A DNA stretch of 64,000 nt from positions 137,468,951 to 137,532,950 of the forward strand of contig NC_071355.1 of assembly GCF_943734655.1 (NCBI RefSeq), given 5' to 3'. The DNA is from Sabethes cyaneus. Its lineage: Eukaryota > Arthropoda > Insecta > Diptera > Culicidae. Shown piece after piece: positions 1-12,009 of the stretch; the first letter of the stretch is position 1; every line of letters begins with the position of its first letter. The notes under the pieces were generated by a model. It was given only the letters and a program-made list of their open reading frames with translations. It searched no databases and was not told where the DNA came from. A program made the translations under genes and the position numbers.

Positions 1-33
1 CATAATTACAATATTTGGTTTATGTTCTACATA

Positions 34-470
34 ATGGCTACACAGAGAAAGCAAATTTCTCGCAAACATTACGAAAGAAAAAGAAGATATTTCACGCTGT
101 ATCGAGGCCATCAATTACGGGATAACAGTTTACGCAAGCTGTAAACAGTTCCGGTTTCCGATGTTCACTATTGTTTGCAGAAGAAGTGGACATTGGAGAG
201 AAACAATGCAATCCGGGACCACTAACTGGGCTGTTAAAAAAGAGGAGCAGCAAATTGTCGCCTGGTTGACAGTACAGGATCAAGGATTTCCTGTTTCCCG
301 ATATGCACTTCTGTTTAAAGTTTGTGAGTACCTGGCATCAAATGAGCGAATCACGTCATTCCGAAATAATCGATCAGGTAAATACATTTGTAAGCAACGA
401 ATTTCATTTGGCACAGGATTACAACTATTCCGCTCAACTCCATCAATGCGTATGAGCGATCCGTAAACTG
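34..470 (+). pseudogene. pogo/Tigger/Jerky-like transposase, N-terminal fragment
   Basis: An ATG at 34 opens MATQRKQISRK. After one frameshift near 66 the frame starting at 68 reads ITKEKEDISRCIEAINYG and VYASCKQFRFP, which looks like a psq-type helix-turn-helix of pogo/Tigger transposases. It is followed by KKEEQQIVAWLTVQDQGFPV, RYALLFKVCEYLASNE and FRNNRSGK, the typical CENP-B-type second DNA-binding domain (consensus around E-x-x-I-V-x-W-I, G-F-P and F-x-x-x-R-P-G-x-x-W). The similarity fades after 470 and no DDE catalytic domain follows. The element is therefore a decayed fragment, cut by the left window edge or deleted internally. The family call is by motif recall. Confidence 0.6.
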
Positions 471-1410
471 TGTACAGCAATCGGGGCCTGCCACAAAAGA
501 CGATCATTAAGACTGTCGTAGTGGCCTTTTAACCCAATGCCCTTCTGGCATGCAAAAAAAAAGCAACAAATTTTATTTGGGACCATTAGGGATCACGAGA
601 GAACACGCTGGAAAATTGTCTGAAGCAAATGGTGCTCGCGTATTACAGTTGTACTTCTAATTAATCAATATTCTTTGCTTCTCGAGCCAGCTGAAACTTA
701 ATACTCATCAGAGAAATCACATTCACATTCACAATATTCTTTCATGATCATTCTTTTGACCCCAAAGAGTCCTTGACATTATCCAAACATACTAAGTATG
801 TTATTTATTTTCAGAACGTTGTATGGCTTTATGCTTCGTAATCCCGGCTTTTCTATCACACCAGAGGTCAAATGGGGTTCGAACCCCATATGAAGCAGCG
901 TGCATAAATCTTTGCATGGTACCTAACCTCAACTCCGGTTTGAAGTTTTTGTGTGGTTTGTTTTGATTCCCTTGTAACCTAAATTTATTGCTAGTGGATT
1001 TATTTATTTATCGTACCGCTTGTTTGAGGAAACGACTTTTCCTAAGCAGAAAAATGATAGCAGTTTTGCACAACATATTTTTTTGTCATTTTTGCAGTAT
1101 TCTGCTTCTGGTTTTTGCAAATAAGTAATTAAAACATACCACACAACACTGTCAAACTTGGGACGAAAAAAAAGCACTGACGTCTGCGTGCAATGCTCCA
1201 TTATTTACGTAGGGTAGCATAAGCTAATATGCATGTTTAAGGAAATCGTGGTTTTTTCCTATTAAAGCTTAAAGCAAATATCAATCTTAAATACTGAGCA
1301 TAATCTCATGAATATTAGTTAAAAGTGTCTGAGGCTATCATGCTGAAAGCCTTTGTGAAAAGGCGTGCAAAGTGACTATTGATACTGAGGCAAAAGTCTG
1401 AAAACGCAAC
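471..1410. other. noncoding stretch, no gene seen
   Basis: AT-rich sequence without a supported reading frame. Around 865-890 there is a short self-complementary GGGGTTCGAACCCC that resembles a tRNA B box and may be a scrap of a SINE. Nothing else was recognised. Confidence 0.5.
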
Positions 1411-1412
1411 TA

Positions 1413-1780
1413 GCTGGGGCAAAATGCACCCATGCATGTTTTGTATCAAATAATGGGAATATATTCAATGAATTCAATAATTGTAATACAATTCGTGCGT
1501 GCTAACTGACAATGTCGTTTCTAGTTTTTACCAAATGCTGTGATTACAGTTCCTAAGTGAGGAAAGGAAGATGATTTATTGGAGGTGTGTTTTCTTTGTA
1601 ATTCCGTGTACCCGAGTAGCATAATTTTTGAAACACAGTATTATACAGCCTCCAGTGCTGACTGCAGTTATTTAACAGTGCCTGACAATGTATTAGACTT
1701 TCGGACGTAATTGCGTGTCATTTTTAAAAAGAAGCAAAGTAAATAAAGCATGTTTGCTGAGGGTGCATTTTGCCCCGGGC
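1413..1780. mobile_element. TA-flanked MITE, 368 bp
   Basis: Terminal inverted repeats start GCTGGGGCAAAATGCACCC on the left and, read on the other strand, GCCCGGGGCAAAATGCACCC on the right. TA dinucleotides lie directly outside both ends (1411-1412 and 1781-1782), the target preference of Tc1/mariner/pogo-type elements. The interior near 1560-1780 resembles 56110-56260, where a diverged copy with the same GGGTGCATTTT end motif is found. No coding capacity is visible. Confidence 0.7.
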
Positions 1781-2099
1781 TAATAGTTAGCTACGCTTAA
1801 CAAGCTGTCATTGTGACTCCTATCTTTTGTCCAATGCTGGAAGGTGCATGGGTCGAACCAACCTATAATCAGAGATTATAACCGGATTTGAACCCACAAT
1901 ATTTTATTATTTATAAACTGTGGTTTGGCTTAGAAACAAAGGGGGTGCATTTTGCCTCGACGGTGCTTATTACCCCAGGTACCCCTACTTGATACAATTT
2001 TGATATTTCTGACTTCTTCCTGCTCTAGGAAATGCTCCTCTGAGAGATTTTCTCATGCCGCAATGGTAATAGGTACTTTTGCATGTAATGTATTTAATA

Positions 2100-3434
2100 A
2101 GGTACCCCGGAGCAAGTGGGAATACGGGGTAAGTGGGAACGGAGCTCAAAACTCGCTTCAACGTAATTTTCTCCAACTGAACCTTTTTAGAAATGAAAGA
2201 TACAACTCCAACGCATACATTAAAATCATAGATTATTAATAATTGGCATTCCAAGCACCAAAATTGAATTTTAAATTTGTGCGTCATTTTTAATTTGTGT
2301 TGTAAGTTGGACGCTCCTTTCTTTAAATGATATTTTAATAACTTGCTTTCGTAAAAGTATGTTTTTCAAACAGTATGTAAACAGAATTAGTATATAAACA
2401 AGTGACACACGAAAAACGGTTTATAATCTGAAAAACGGCATTAACGGTCGAAATAATGGCGGCACTTCAGAGCGCCGAGGGCAAGAGAGACTTAGTAGAA
2501 AGAAAGTGTTTTAGAACAAAACTTCCTATCCTAATATTTTTTTTATGTACTACCGAACATTTTCAGTTCAATCACTTAATATTTATATCGCTAAAGCTTT
2601 AAAATAAAGCCGAAAAGGATTAAACCAAGAGGACCCAAAAAAGAAGTCTAATAATTTAGCTTATGAGGGAGAAAAAGCCTGGTCACATTCTGGCGACGCA
2701 TAAACAATGGAGTCTGTGAAGGCAAAGTTGACGTAATTAAGCTAATCTACAACTGGAAGTGAAATAACAAAGCGTTATGATTAACATATAGCGTAACTAT
2801 TTTTTGTTATAGTCTCATTAGTAGCTCTATCGTATTGTGCATGCATAAACAGATCCTAATCGTATTTTTGAGCATTTAAAGAATGATTAATGATAAATTA
2901 TGCCTCGCAAGAATTGGAGACAGCTGCATATTTAATTACATTGCGTTACAAACCATAAGCGTACAATCCGTATTGCATATATGCATATATACTGCGTAAT
3001 TGCTCACGAATTGTGTTTTATATTAATCATAAAGTCACTCGTCGTGCTTCAATAGGAATCTGATTTTGTTACGGCACATTTGGATGAAGCATAAGAGGAA
3101 ACATTGTCTTTAGTTGCTTTTTTTACGGTTTAACGATACTGTAGATCAACATACACAATTTTCGGTTATTTTGTGCTTTTATATCAATTTCGAATACAGG
3201 TCCCGCTTTCCCCGAAAAATGAGGCAAGTGGGACCTATTGCAATGACTTTCAAAATTTTCCTTAGATATGTTTCATGTAAATCGATAGTCCATTTTTGTA
3301 ATTAAACCTTTGAAGTGATACCACTGAAGAGTTCCTGTGCTGCAAGAATTTTAAAATAATCACAGACGTAGGTTACACAGTCGAGTAAACCCTAACTATG
3401 CTTTTTTTTAAATCCCACTTGCCCCGAGGTACCT
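2100..3434. mobile_element. TA-flanked noncoding transposon with GGTACCCCGG termini, 1335 bp
   Basis: The left end reads AGGTACCCCGGAGCAAGTGG. The right end, on the other strand, reads AGGTACCTCGGGGCAAGTGG. TA flanks both ends (2098-2099 and 3435-3436). The right-hand part (about 2845-3434) is homologous to 45690-46225 plus 48041-48083, so at least two copies exist in the window. Internal copies of the AAGTGGGA motif occur near 2130 and 3225. No transposase frame was recognised, so this is a non-autonomous element. Confidence 0.65.
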
Positions 3435-3957
3435 TATGCCAAAATAGAAATCTCCCTCGCGCATCCAGCTACGATACATTGACCGTTTTGCAGGTCTGCG
3501 GAATCACTGCTGCATGGCAATCTGGAAAAATGAAAGAGACCTTCGGAGTGTACCCCGGAATGCGCAGACCAGACGTTAGAGTTTTGGACGTGTTTCACAA
3601 GAAACCGTCATGTATTTCCCAACGGGTCGCGGCGACTTGTAAACGATTACATATTAAGTTCCAAACATGTAGCGGAAAAACCGCAACGGCATAAGACGGC
3701 TAAATAGCCGGCACCAACATTTTAATGTCTCTATAGGACATTGGATGGTATTTTCGGCATGCTTCTAATTATTAGGCCGACTTGATTTCGTGTTACCTGT
3801 ACCTGAAGAATCAATTTCTCACCATGAAAAGAATATACAACCGTAATAATGTATATTGGTAAGAATTAGTGATGATTTTCCCCCAAGGATGCGGAGAATA
3901 GAGGGTAGGCCCAAAATAGAAACAGGCCGAAAAACTGATGCCGCAACCCTATATATG
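3435..3957. other. noncoding stretch, open frame not recognised
   Basis: A 98-codon plus-strand open frame (3398..3694) starts inside the terminal repeat of the preceding element and matches nothing I know. Nothing else supports a gene here. Confidence 0.4.
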
Positions 3958-4238
3958 CAGCCAGAATTCGTTAATTGGGCCACGACTATCGAGTCGTGTT
4001 CGTTAATTGGGCTGGTTGACAGTTTTCTGAGGGGTACGCAAATTATTTTTGTTTCTGATTTTGAAAACTTTCGTGACTCGGAATACATATTGAAAAATTG
4101 GTTAAGTTCAAAATTGGAGTAAGTAAACATTTCAAACGATTCATTTTGACAGTGAATTTTGACATTTCCGCCCAACTAGCGAACGCCCAATTAACGAACC
4201 GTCCAATTAACGAACCACCAATTAGCGAATCTTGGCTG
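3958..4238. mobile_element. MITE with CAGCCARRATTCG termini, about 281 bp
   Basis: The left end reads CAGCCAGAATTCGTTAATTG. The right end, on the other strand, reads CAGCCAAGATTCGCTAATTG. Both ends carry extra copies of the CCAATTAACGAA motif (three on the right between 4150 and 4230, two on the left). TA follows the right end at 4239, and the left end is preceded by TG, which may be a mutated TA. The CAG start and subterminal repeats are reminiscent of pogo/Tigger ends, but the class is inference. Confidence 0.55.
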
Positions 4239-6546
4239 TAATATGAAATAATGTTGTTTTACTTTTGCCATTGTTTCGACCATTTATTTAATTCAACGTA
4301 AACCTAAAATAACCTTAACCTAAACCTAAAATAAACCTAAAATCCTAAAATAAAACCAGGCTATTTTGATAGATAGAAAGCCAAATACATTTTCATCAAT
4401 CTAACTATCGATGATTGTAATAACTGCTGACGATAATTTTATTTGCTATATGAGGACGAATCAATCAGGAAAATATTTTTTTAAATTACAATCTCCTGCA
4501 ACTTTTCGCTGATTATTTTCATTGTTCATTGTTTCATTGTGTTGATTTTTTTTAGTAAATTGACTGGATTTCCGTTTATTTGACTTTAATGCGGTTCATA
4601 AACATAGTTTTTTTTGCACAGACTTCAGATTTATTTACGCATATATGTCAGCTACTTGGAGTAATTGGATAGCACGCAAGTCGGAATGCCTGAATATGAA
4701 AATATTCAATATCCACTGATGTGTGGCATCATTCTGTTGAAATTTATTCACTCACATGAATGACTATAAATACCAATTTTATAGAACCTCGTATCCTCAC
4801 CTCATACAGAATCATTCGGCTTTCAGGTGAAATATTTCGTATACTCTCTGCGTGCCCAATAACAGTACGAGGGTAAATATATTCAAACGCTCAGTGGTTC
4901 CTCACAATGTGTAATATCCCGAGGCGACTGGATTCGGTTGAATGATAACATTCTATAAAGCAATTCCGGTGTTATCTTAGTGCTTTATAGGTACACGTAT
5001 AGCAGGAGTAAATGACGGGGATGGGTAAGGTGATGCTGATGTGATTAATATTTTTTCAACCTCGTTTCCGCAAAGCCGTTGTTTTTGGTTAACATACTGT
5101 AACATGACTTGCATTTCATCACATGTGCTGATGGTAACAAAACATAATTGAATGGATTAGGGAACCTGTTTTATTCAAAACTGTAACTTTCCAGCCTTAG
5201 TCGAGATAATATAAACAAGATTCGTTTTGGCCGTATTCGAGGATCGTCTGCGGCAATTTACCCCATCAATTTACGACTGCAACAACCAGAAACGTAATTA
5301 ACATTAAAACGACCGTGAGGTGGTCATTTGATCCCTGCGATTTTTACAGCGTTTGCATAAATATTTTAATTGGAATTAAATTTTTTTCACATTTCGCAAT
5401 GTTTTTAACTTTTACTGACGAAAAAAATTAATACTGCTCTATTGACATTTTTAAATTTTTCGATTTGGTGAGGAAAAACAATGGAGTTTTAGTTGACAGG
5501 TTCAATCTATACCTATAAAAATAGATTTTTTGCCTTTCTACTATATAAATATATAGTATAAAGTCCTACGTCAAAAAAATCGATTTTAAAAAAAGACCGC
5601 CATTTTGATAATTTTTCGAATTTTTAATTATCGCTAGGAAACCATTAAAGTATTCACCTTATGTTTCGAAATCATTATTCATATCCGTTCTCCGATACTC
5701 CGTTGGTTTTCACAAAATAAGTGATTTCTAGTGAGTATTCACGCGCTCAGTTGCCAACAGTATAATTATCACTATTTTTGCATCCAAAAATTACAAAATA
5801 CATATTCATATACAAAACGCAACACTTAACTTTAATTCCAACACCTGAAAAAATTACGAAATTATATTATTTGACGACTTTACAGAGTAGAGTCCTTAAG
5901 TGCTTTTTAAACCAATCAATATATTTCGCAACTACTAAGAGAGAGACAGTTTCTATATTCAGCAAAGTTGCTTATTTTGTTAAGACACTTTATGTTTTGG
6001 ATGCACCAAAAAAACAAAAATTTGTGTCACCCTAATAGGTGGATTCTCGGTCACCTTAATAATGTAAAAAGATGCGCTTAATAAACTTCTCTAAAGACAC
6101 ACCCCTTGAAAAATCATGATTTTTTACACTCGTATTTTTGAGGTTTGGCCCCGATGTGCATTCTCTTTGATTCATATCAGCAAAGTTTTCTCAAGCAATT
6201 TCATCAAATTTTTACCAATAACTTTTGACCGACCGGTAAGACCATTTCTCGTCAAACTTGGCAGATATGTTCAGAGCGTTAAGACCTCTCGTTTGATACT
6301 AAAATAATTTAAATCTGATTCATCTGGTTAAAATCGTCATTATTGTAAATTTTGTTGTGTTAAGTACGATTATTCATAACTTAAAAGGTACTTAGGTTTC
6401 GTATTCTACTAAGACGCTCCAAAAACTTCAGTTACTCACAACTTCCAAATCCTCGAGAGTCGAGTACCGGGAGTACGGGCAGTATAGCGGCTCGATGCTC
6501 GAAACAAAGCAAACTCAGTCGTTATTAGGACCGAGTCACCAACTTC
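4239..6546. other. AT-rich noncoding region with a dispersed repeat
   Basis: No supported gene. The part around 5890-6000 (with the motif TTTCTATATTCAGCAAAGTT) recurs near 35150-35240, so it belongs to a dispersed repeat. A TCCTACGTCA motif near 5565 is shared with several other positions in the window. Short open frames at 5778 and 6116 look like chance frames in AT-rich DNA. Confidence 0.5.
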
Positions 6547-7145
6547 ATTCGGTTCACGGTACTTTAGTTTGGACGCATTTTTCTTCAACCCAATCTTCGC
6601 TACTTTGAGTTTTAGTTTGTTCAGCCATCACCACAGATGTTGTTCTATCGACAATATCCATTTCATTGGCAAAGCAGACGAACTAACTAGATTTTGCCTG
6701 TGTGTTGCTCCTTTCATAACAGCCTGTAGCGGCATGTTGAACAGCCCACATGAGGGACCATCACGTTGATAAAGTCCCCTGCGAGGTCGATGGTATCATA
6801 CGCAACTTTGAAATCAATGAAATAATTGTGCGTTGATTTCTGTATTCATTCGCCCAGCTAGCTTCGAGGTACAATGCTGGTCTAACAAGCCAGTCGTCGT
6901 ATGTTCGAATCTCGGCTAGGCGGTGCTTGCTAGTTAGAGTCAGTAGGATTGTTGCACTGGCCCAGTAATTTTCCTGTACTCTAACAGCCGGCTGCGAAGT
7001 CTGTCGATAAAGAAGGGTAATGTCTAAAGACGGTATAAACCCATGGCTTTGCTTTTTTGGAGGATCTGCCGCAGCGTGAATATTTGATTCTTTACTGACC
7101 GTCCTTCAGCGAACCCGGAAGAGCACTTTCCACATTCTGATGAGT
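6547..7145 (-). pseudogene. RTE-like non-LTR retrotransposon reverse transcriptase fragment, split by a SINE
   Basis: Read on the minus strand, 7050-7130 encodes FAEGRSVKNQIFTLRQILQK, the conserved block just before the RT core. After the SINE (6851..7043) the sequence resumes with a block like NEYRNQRTIISLI and then FADD-box-like residues (VCFANEMDIVDRTT), followed by KIGLKKNASK. In intact relatives these blocks are separated by the FIDFKAAYD region, of which only a degenerate piece remains, so an internal deletion has occurred. Frames are broken and no function is expected. The RTE clade is assigned by recall of insect EN/RT proteins. Confidence 0.7.
6851..7043 (+). repeat. tRNA-derived SINE, family 1, copy inside an RTE fragment
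   Basis: Begins CGCCCAGCTAGCTTCGAGGT. It has a tRNA-like head with a B-box-like GTTCGAATCTCGGC, followed by a conserved body (AGTCAGTAGGATTGTTGCAC, then CTCTAACAGCCGGCTGCGAA). Related copies lie at 14966..15141 (-), 15866..16022 (-), 17301..17393 (+) and 56345..56760 (-). It interrupts the RT frame of the surrounding RTE fragment. I found no clear target duplication. The head resembles a tRNA only loosely, so this is not a functional tRNA gene. Confidence 0.7.
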
Positions 7146-7489
7146 GTCACTGTGCATCTTTGCCACCAATGCAACGTTTTCCTCATCTATCACCCATTTA
7201 TATGTCTGCAGATTTTTAGTTATAGGGTTAATTACATGCAAAATTGCAAGTATCAAATAAGCTGATTTTATAAATGATAGGATGTCAACAGTATAGTTCA
7301 TAGTGCAGACGATTCCCGTGCCGAGTTATAGCTATCCTTGAGATTCAACTCTTGGATTCTCCTATAAGAATCCTGCTTTTATAAGCAAGGTATTTTTTGC
7401 GAATCCTGTGCAGAATTTCTTCACACGATTCCAATGTGAGGAATCCCAGAGACTCTGCGCGAATCTTTTTGGTTCGTTCTGGTAGAGCT

Positions 7490-8890
7490 GCGGAAAAAAG
7501 AACTCACCGTCTAAAAACGCCAGTACGAAGAGCAAGTGCCCGCTAGTCCAGAGGAGAAGTTCGCCAGCAACGACAAACGGAGTTTCTACAAAACGGTCAG
7601 GTGCAAGAATTTTGCCATAGGTGATAGGTTCTCTCCCTATCCTGTGTTTTACACTGAGACCGTTAACGGAGTTCTTCGTGGGCGAATACCAAGCTGGTTT
7701 TCATGAGGGTCGCTTCACGATGGATCAGATATTTACGCTGCGTCTAGTAACGGACGAGTTTCGGGAGTACAACTTGCCGACTCATCATATTTTTATGGAT
7801 TTCAAGGCGGCATACGATTCAGTCAAACGAAATGTGCTGTGACAGTTAACGCTAGGACATTTTTCCATAGAGCTAGTTACGTTGATTCGTGTGACGCTGG
7901 ATGAGTAAAAATTATGAGTCAGAATAGCAGATGAGACCTCACGTGCTTCTTGATTTTGTGGATTTCGTCGATATTACCGAAATCAAAAGTAGAGCAATGA
8001 AAGAAGCCTTTAGGTCATTTATTGAGAAATTGGGACTTACCATTAACACCGCCAAAACGAAGTACATGGCGTGGAAATCCAAATGGTATTGGTGTCGGAG
8101 AGGAACTGAATATATTTTGGTATGCTCGTGACATGTGACAACGATGTAAGTCGCAAAATAAAACGACTAATTGCAGCTGCGAATTGGCCTTTACGCAGGC
8201 ATTACATTTTGTAGCTGAAGTCCAATAGCTTGTAAATTCACATAAACTGACGCTCTAGAGAACTCTAATCCTCTCGGTGGCCCTTTACGGACATGAATCG
8301 TGGACGCTAAAAGAAGCTGATCGACGAATGCTTGGGGTTTTAGCGTAAAATTTTGCAAAATCCAAAATGGCGTGTAGCGCAGGCGCATGAACCACGAGCT
8401 GTACCGTGGACCCCCGTTCGTTTGACCGTTTTTAATCTGAACACTTTTTAATTTGAACCCCGTTGGTTTGCACCACGTGCAAATTAAAAGTAGTTCAAAT
8501 GTCATTCTCAATATGACATCATTTGCTTATGCAGACAATGCACATAAACACGATTTGTTTGTTTGTTCAATCTGCTTCACAATGCGTTTTCCCAACGATA
8601 TGGTAGAAATCTGATCGTAGAATGATCGCAGTGTGGCAGTCTGCGCTGGGCTGGTCACGTGTCTAGAATGCCCGACGAAAGAGTAGCCAAAATTATTTTA
8701 AGCAGAGAATCAAGAAGAGGCCGTAAACTTCGGAGTAGACATCGCACTGATAGATGTGCGCTATCGAGGATGATGCACGTTCAGTTGGTGTTCGAGGGGT
8801 TTTAAGAAAGGTAGCCCAGGATTGAGTACTGGAGGACCATAATTCATTCGGCGCAGGATCGATAACGGACCGTCGCCACCGAAGTAAACT
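7490..8890 (+). pseudogene. RTE-like non-LTR retrotransposon ORF fragment (RT to C-terminus)
   Basis: Blocks in order are: EEKFASNDKRSFYKTV (linker before RT), then EYQAGFHEGRFTMDQIFTLR and HHIFMDFKAAYDSVKRN (RT core, 7680-7840), then GLTINTAKTKYMAWKSK (8030-8075), VSRKIKRLIAAANW (8145-8185), ALYGHESW-like and LGVLERKIL-like residues (8280-8350), and LRWAGHVSRMPDERVA (8650-8695). The order matches complete RTE-type proteins, but there are frameshifts, stops and at least two deletions. A pogo-type MITE is inserted at TA 8402-8403. It lies head to head with the RTE fragment at 6547..7145. Confidence 0.8.
8404..8615. mobile_element. pogo-type MITE, partial copy inside an RTE fragment
   Basis: Starts CCGTGGACCCCCGTTCGTTT directly after TA and matches the right half of the full copies at 14490..14892 and 46667..47070 in reverse orientation. 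Homology is lost near 8610-8620, so the other terminus has been deleted together with some RTE sequence. The RTE frame before it (GAACCACGAGC) and after it (LRWAGHVSRM) shows that the MITE arrived after the RTE. Confidence 0.75.
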
Positions 8891-8899
8891 AAGTATGGA

Positions 8900-9500
8900 G
8901 CCGACAGTTCAATATTTATGAGTAGTCAAATGACTGCGGATTAAATACTATTTCTACTTTTAAATACTCAGAATTGAAGCTGGTAATATTTTCGGAGCTT
9001 GGACAGCTCTACTCAAATGATTTCATAAATCATGGGGCCCCAGCAATAGAACATTCGTGAGTCGTAGACAAAGTTTAATTGAAATAGAAATTTTGGTTTA
9101 AAGTTCGGGGCCCAACAATCCCATTTGAAGCTGAATTTTCAATCATCAAATCGGTTGATTTCATAAATCATGGGGCCACAGCAATTGAACTTTCGTGAGT
9201 CGCAGAAAAAGTTTAATTGAAACTGAAATTTTAGTATAAAGGTCAGGGCCTCAACAGTCCCATGATTTCCCATTTGAAGCTGAATTTTCAATCATCAAAT
9301 CGGTTGATTTCATAAATCGAACATTCGTGAGTCAAAGAAAAAGTTCAATTGAAATAGACATTTTGGTTTAAAGGTCAGGGCCCCAACAGTCCCATTTAAA
9401 GCTGAATTTTCAATCATCAAATCGGTTGATTTCATAAGTCATGAGGCCCTAGCAATTGAACATTCGTGAGTCGTAGAAAGAGTTTAACTAAAATAAAATT
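8900..9500. repeat. tandem repeat, units of about 122-149 bp
   Basis: Unit starts (TGATTTCATAAATCATGGGG or its variants) are at 9018, 9156, 9305 and 9427. Each unit runs through CATTCGTGAGTCG and AAGCTGAATTTTCAATCATC. The third unit lacks the ATGGGGCCNCAGCAATTGA stretch, and the second has an inserted CATGATTTCC. Scraps of the same unit occur near 8905 and at 32615-32690. It is not coding. Confidence 0.8.
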
Positions 9501-9715
9501 TTTGGAAAATCTCATTTTGTGTAACAGCGATTTTACTGGGGTCCACCGGGCATTTGTGGATGACATCTTTTTCACTTGGGTAGGCACTCTTCTTTCGCGC
9601 ACGCATACGCTCGTGAACAAAGGCAGCAGCTAGCAGCTAGCGAAAAGTTGACGTTTCAAGCCAATGGGTGTATGAAGGGGTGGTAGAAAAAATATTTATC
9701 AATAAAAACATGATT

Positions 9716-10935
9716 AACCGTTATGTGTGCGACAGGGTACCCGGGTACCTTTTCAATTTTAAAATAGTTATAACTCATTCAATTTAAATCATACGTCATT
9801 GAAATTTTGCGACATCGTAAAACTCGTTGATCTTAAGTAATTGAGGTTTTTTTGGTGCATATCCATAAAGGGGTTTAGCAATGAGACTTGAATTTTTTTA
9901 TTACGTAGGAGGGCGACAAGGGTACCCGGGTACCCATGATTTGCTATCTTCATAACTTTAGTTATGTTGAACCGATTTGGATGAAACCGGTGGCATTTGA
10001 TTCGTACATTTATCTAGTTTTGATTAGATAAAGCATTTGGCCATCAAATGACAAGTAGTTCCCGGGAATCGGTAATTCCGGAGCAACATCCGGTAAAACG
10101 TGGGAAGCCGCATGTTTTGAAAGAATATCAGCTTTTAGTAAGCCTATTAGCTTTGAACTTGACACTGTGGACCCTTTTTTCATCTAATTATATAAATTGG
10201 TGACTTTAGATCGCATTGGCCACTCCAGAATTTGGTTCCTGTAGGGATACAGATGGCGAGTTGGGTGCCTAATCCAATATTAGAATTGATTTAGCGGATC
10301 TTTTAGATGTTTTGAACTGAAATGGTCAGTTTAGTACTGATTGATAATTTCGGAACTGGTTCCAAATGTATAACGGATGGTTCTACGTTTTGAACGGTTC
10401 TGATAATGCTAAGCATTATCTTAAATCCTGCGGTATCATCTGTGACCCCGTAGAAACCATTTTCGAAATAACCAATCAAAATACATCGAAATGTAAAAAA
10501 TATCACCTACCGAACTAATTCCAAGAACTTGGATACCCATATTGCTAGGTTTTACCTCCAATCCTGGACTGGCCACCCATGACCCCACAGGAACCTACTC
10601 TCAATGGCCAACCTGATTCATCTCATTATATGAAATAGTACATTGTATGAATTTTTAGAGTTTTTATATTCGCATGACTGATTTTCCTGCAATACAATCA
10701 TTTCTCTTCCTCACAGCGGACACTCTGTCGGAATTCCGGATTTTCGGCCCCGTATGTCTTTTAGTGGCCAAATGGCCAAATGATTCTGAACTAGATAAAT
10801 AAACGAATCAAATGACACCTATTTCGTCGAAATCGGTTTAAAATTGTTGATGTTATAACAATATCAATTTTGGGTACCCGGGTACCCTTGTCGCCCTGCT
10901 AAAGGTGTTTTTTTTGTCGCACACATAACGGTTAA
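9716..10935. mobile_element. foldback element with TAACCGTTATGTGTGCGAC termini
   Basis: The left end TAACCGTTATGTGTGCGACA is mirrored by GTCGCACACATAACGGTTA at 10917-10935. The palindrome GGGTACCCGGGTACC occurs three times (about 9736, 9920 and 10873), next to GGCGACAAG motifs. Inner segments also pair: GGTTCCTGTAGGG near 10236 against CCCCACAGGAACC near 10585. Imperfect pairing along the length suggests an old foldback element. No transposase was seen. Confidence 0.65.
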
Positions 10936-11499
10936 GCGAAAGACATACGCAACGAGCAATACTGATTGTTTTCACTTTTTCAGAATTGGACCTCATGCTT
11001 AATCGTTATTAATAGTTTTTAGTTTCAAAAACTACAAGGTATACAGCCCTAAGGGTTGCGAAAGGGTGACGTAGGACTATATCAGATCATTAGAAAGACT
11101 AATGTATACTTCAATGCCTGCAACCATTGAGACATAGAGATTTCTTCTAGAAATCACCAGTGTGAATCATAAAGGGTGAAATAGTAATGAATGACCAGCT
11201 CACAGATTTGTATTAAATATGATTATGCGTAGCTTGACATGTTTCAATAATCTTACTTTAACTCGCTTGTGGCCTTTAAAAGGGTCATTGGTTACAAATA
11301 ACATTAAAGCCAAATCACGTTCATCGCAAATATGACGTGCCATTTGAATGTCCGTGTCTTTCGACATGAATGGCAACAGGCACGTTACTTAGCGGCATCG
11401 ATTCACTGTCTTTTGCTCCGAGAAGGTTCTACTAGATTACTTTCACAGCTTACCGCTTGTTACATAGCACAAAATATGGCACATGCGCAAAAATTTCTG
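10936..11499. other. noncoding stretch
   Basis: No supported gene. A GTGACGTAGGACTATATC motif near 11066 is a diverged member of a motif found at several other positions. The 88-codon open frame at 11332..11598 is not recognised and runs into a dispersed repeat. Confidence 0.4.
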
Positions 11500-11990
11500 T
11501 TTTATTTGTATGAGAGTCTTTATCCTTCTACCACAGGGGTGAGGGGTTTCGAACCATCATATAATAAATTCAAGCCTCAAAAAACCCCCACATACTAAAT
11601 TTGGTTCTTTTGTTTGATTTTGCTTGCTTGATTCGTAGAGTTATTGGTATATTATTTGTATGGGAGCCCCCATCCTAAGCTCCTCTCTTTTCACCATAGA
11701 AACAAATCTTGCCTACTGAAACCCCTACATTCCACATATTTGCTTGATTGGTTCTAGAGTTATGAGGAAATTTGTATTTCATTTGGATGGGAACCCCTCT
11801 CTTAGAAGGGGAAGGGGTCTCAGTACACCATAGAAAAAATTTCTGCCTTCTAAAACCCCTACATGCCAAATTTGGTTCCATTTGCTTGATTGGTTCTCGA
11901 GTTTTGAGGAAATTTGTGTTTCGTTCGTATGACAGCCCCCCCCCCTTTTACGCCCTCCTTAATATTGGTCTCTTATTCCCTCTATAAAAT
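11500..11990 (-). repeat. dispersed repeat with internal tandem units
   Basis: Two to three diverged units of about 150-180 bp share the blocks CCCCTACATNCCANAT, TTTGCTTGATTGGTTCT, GAGTTNTGAGGAAATTTGT and TATGNNAGCCCC. The same block order, on the opposite strand, is found at 50855-51620 together with TTTCTGTCTGTCTGTCGGGA. I recognise it as a widespread insect repeat tail but cannot name it. A run of C lies near 11937-11946. Confidence 0.6.
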
Positions 11991-12009
11991 TGCTGGTCAT
12001 TTTATCTAT

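Noticed and set aside
6851..7043. Functional tRNA gene
   Set aside because: Only a B-box-like segment and a loose head are present, the cloverleaf is not complete, and similar sequences recur with a conserved non-tRNA body, as in a SINE.
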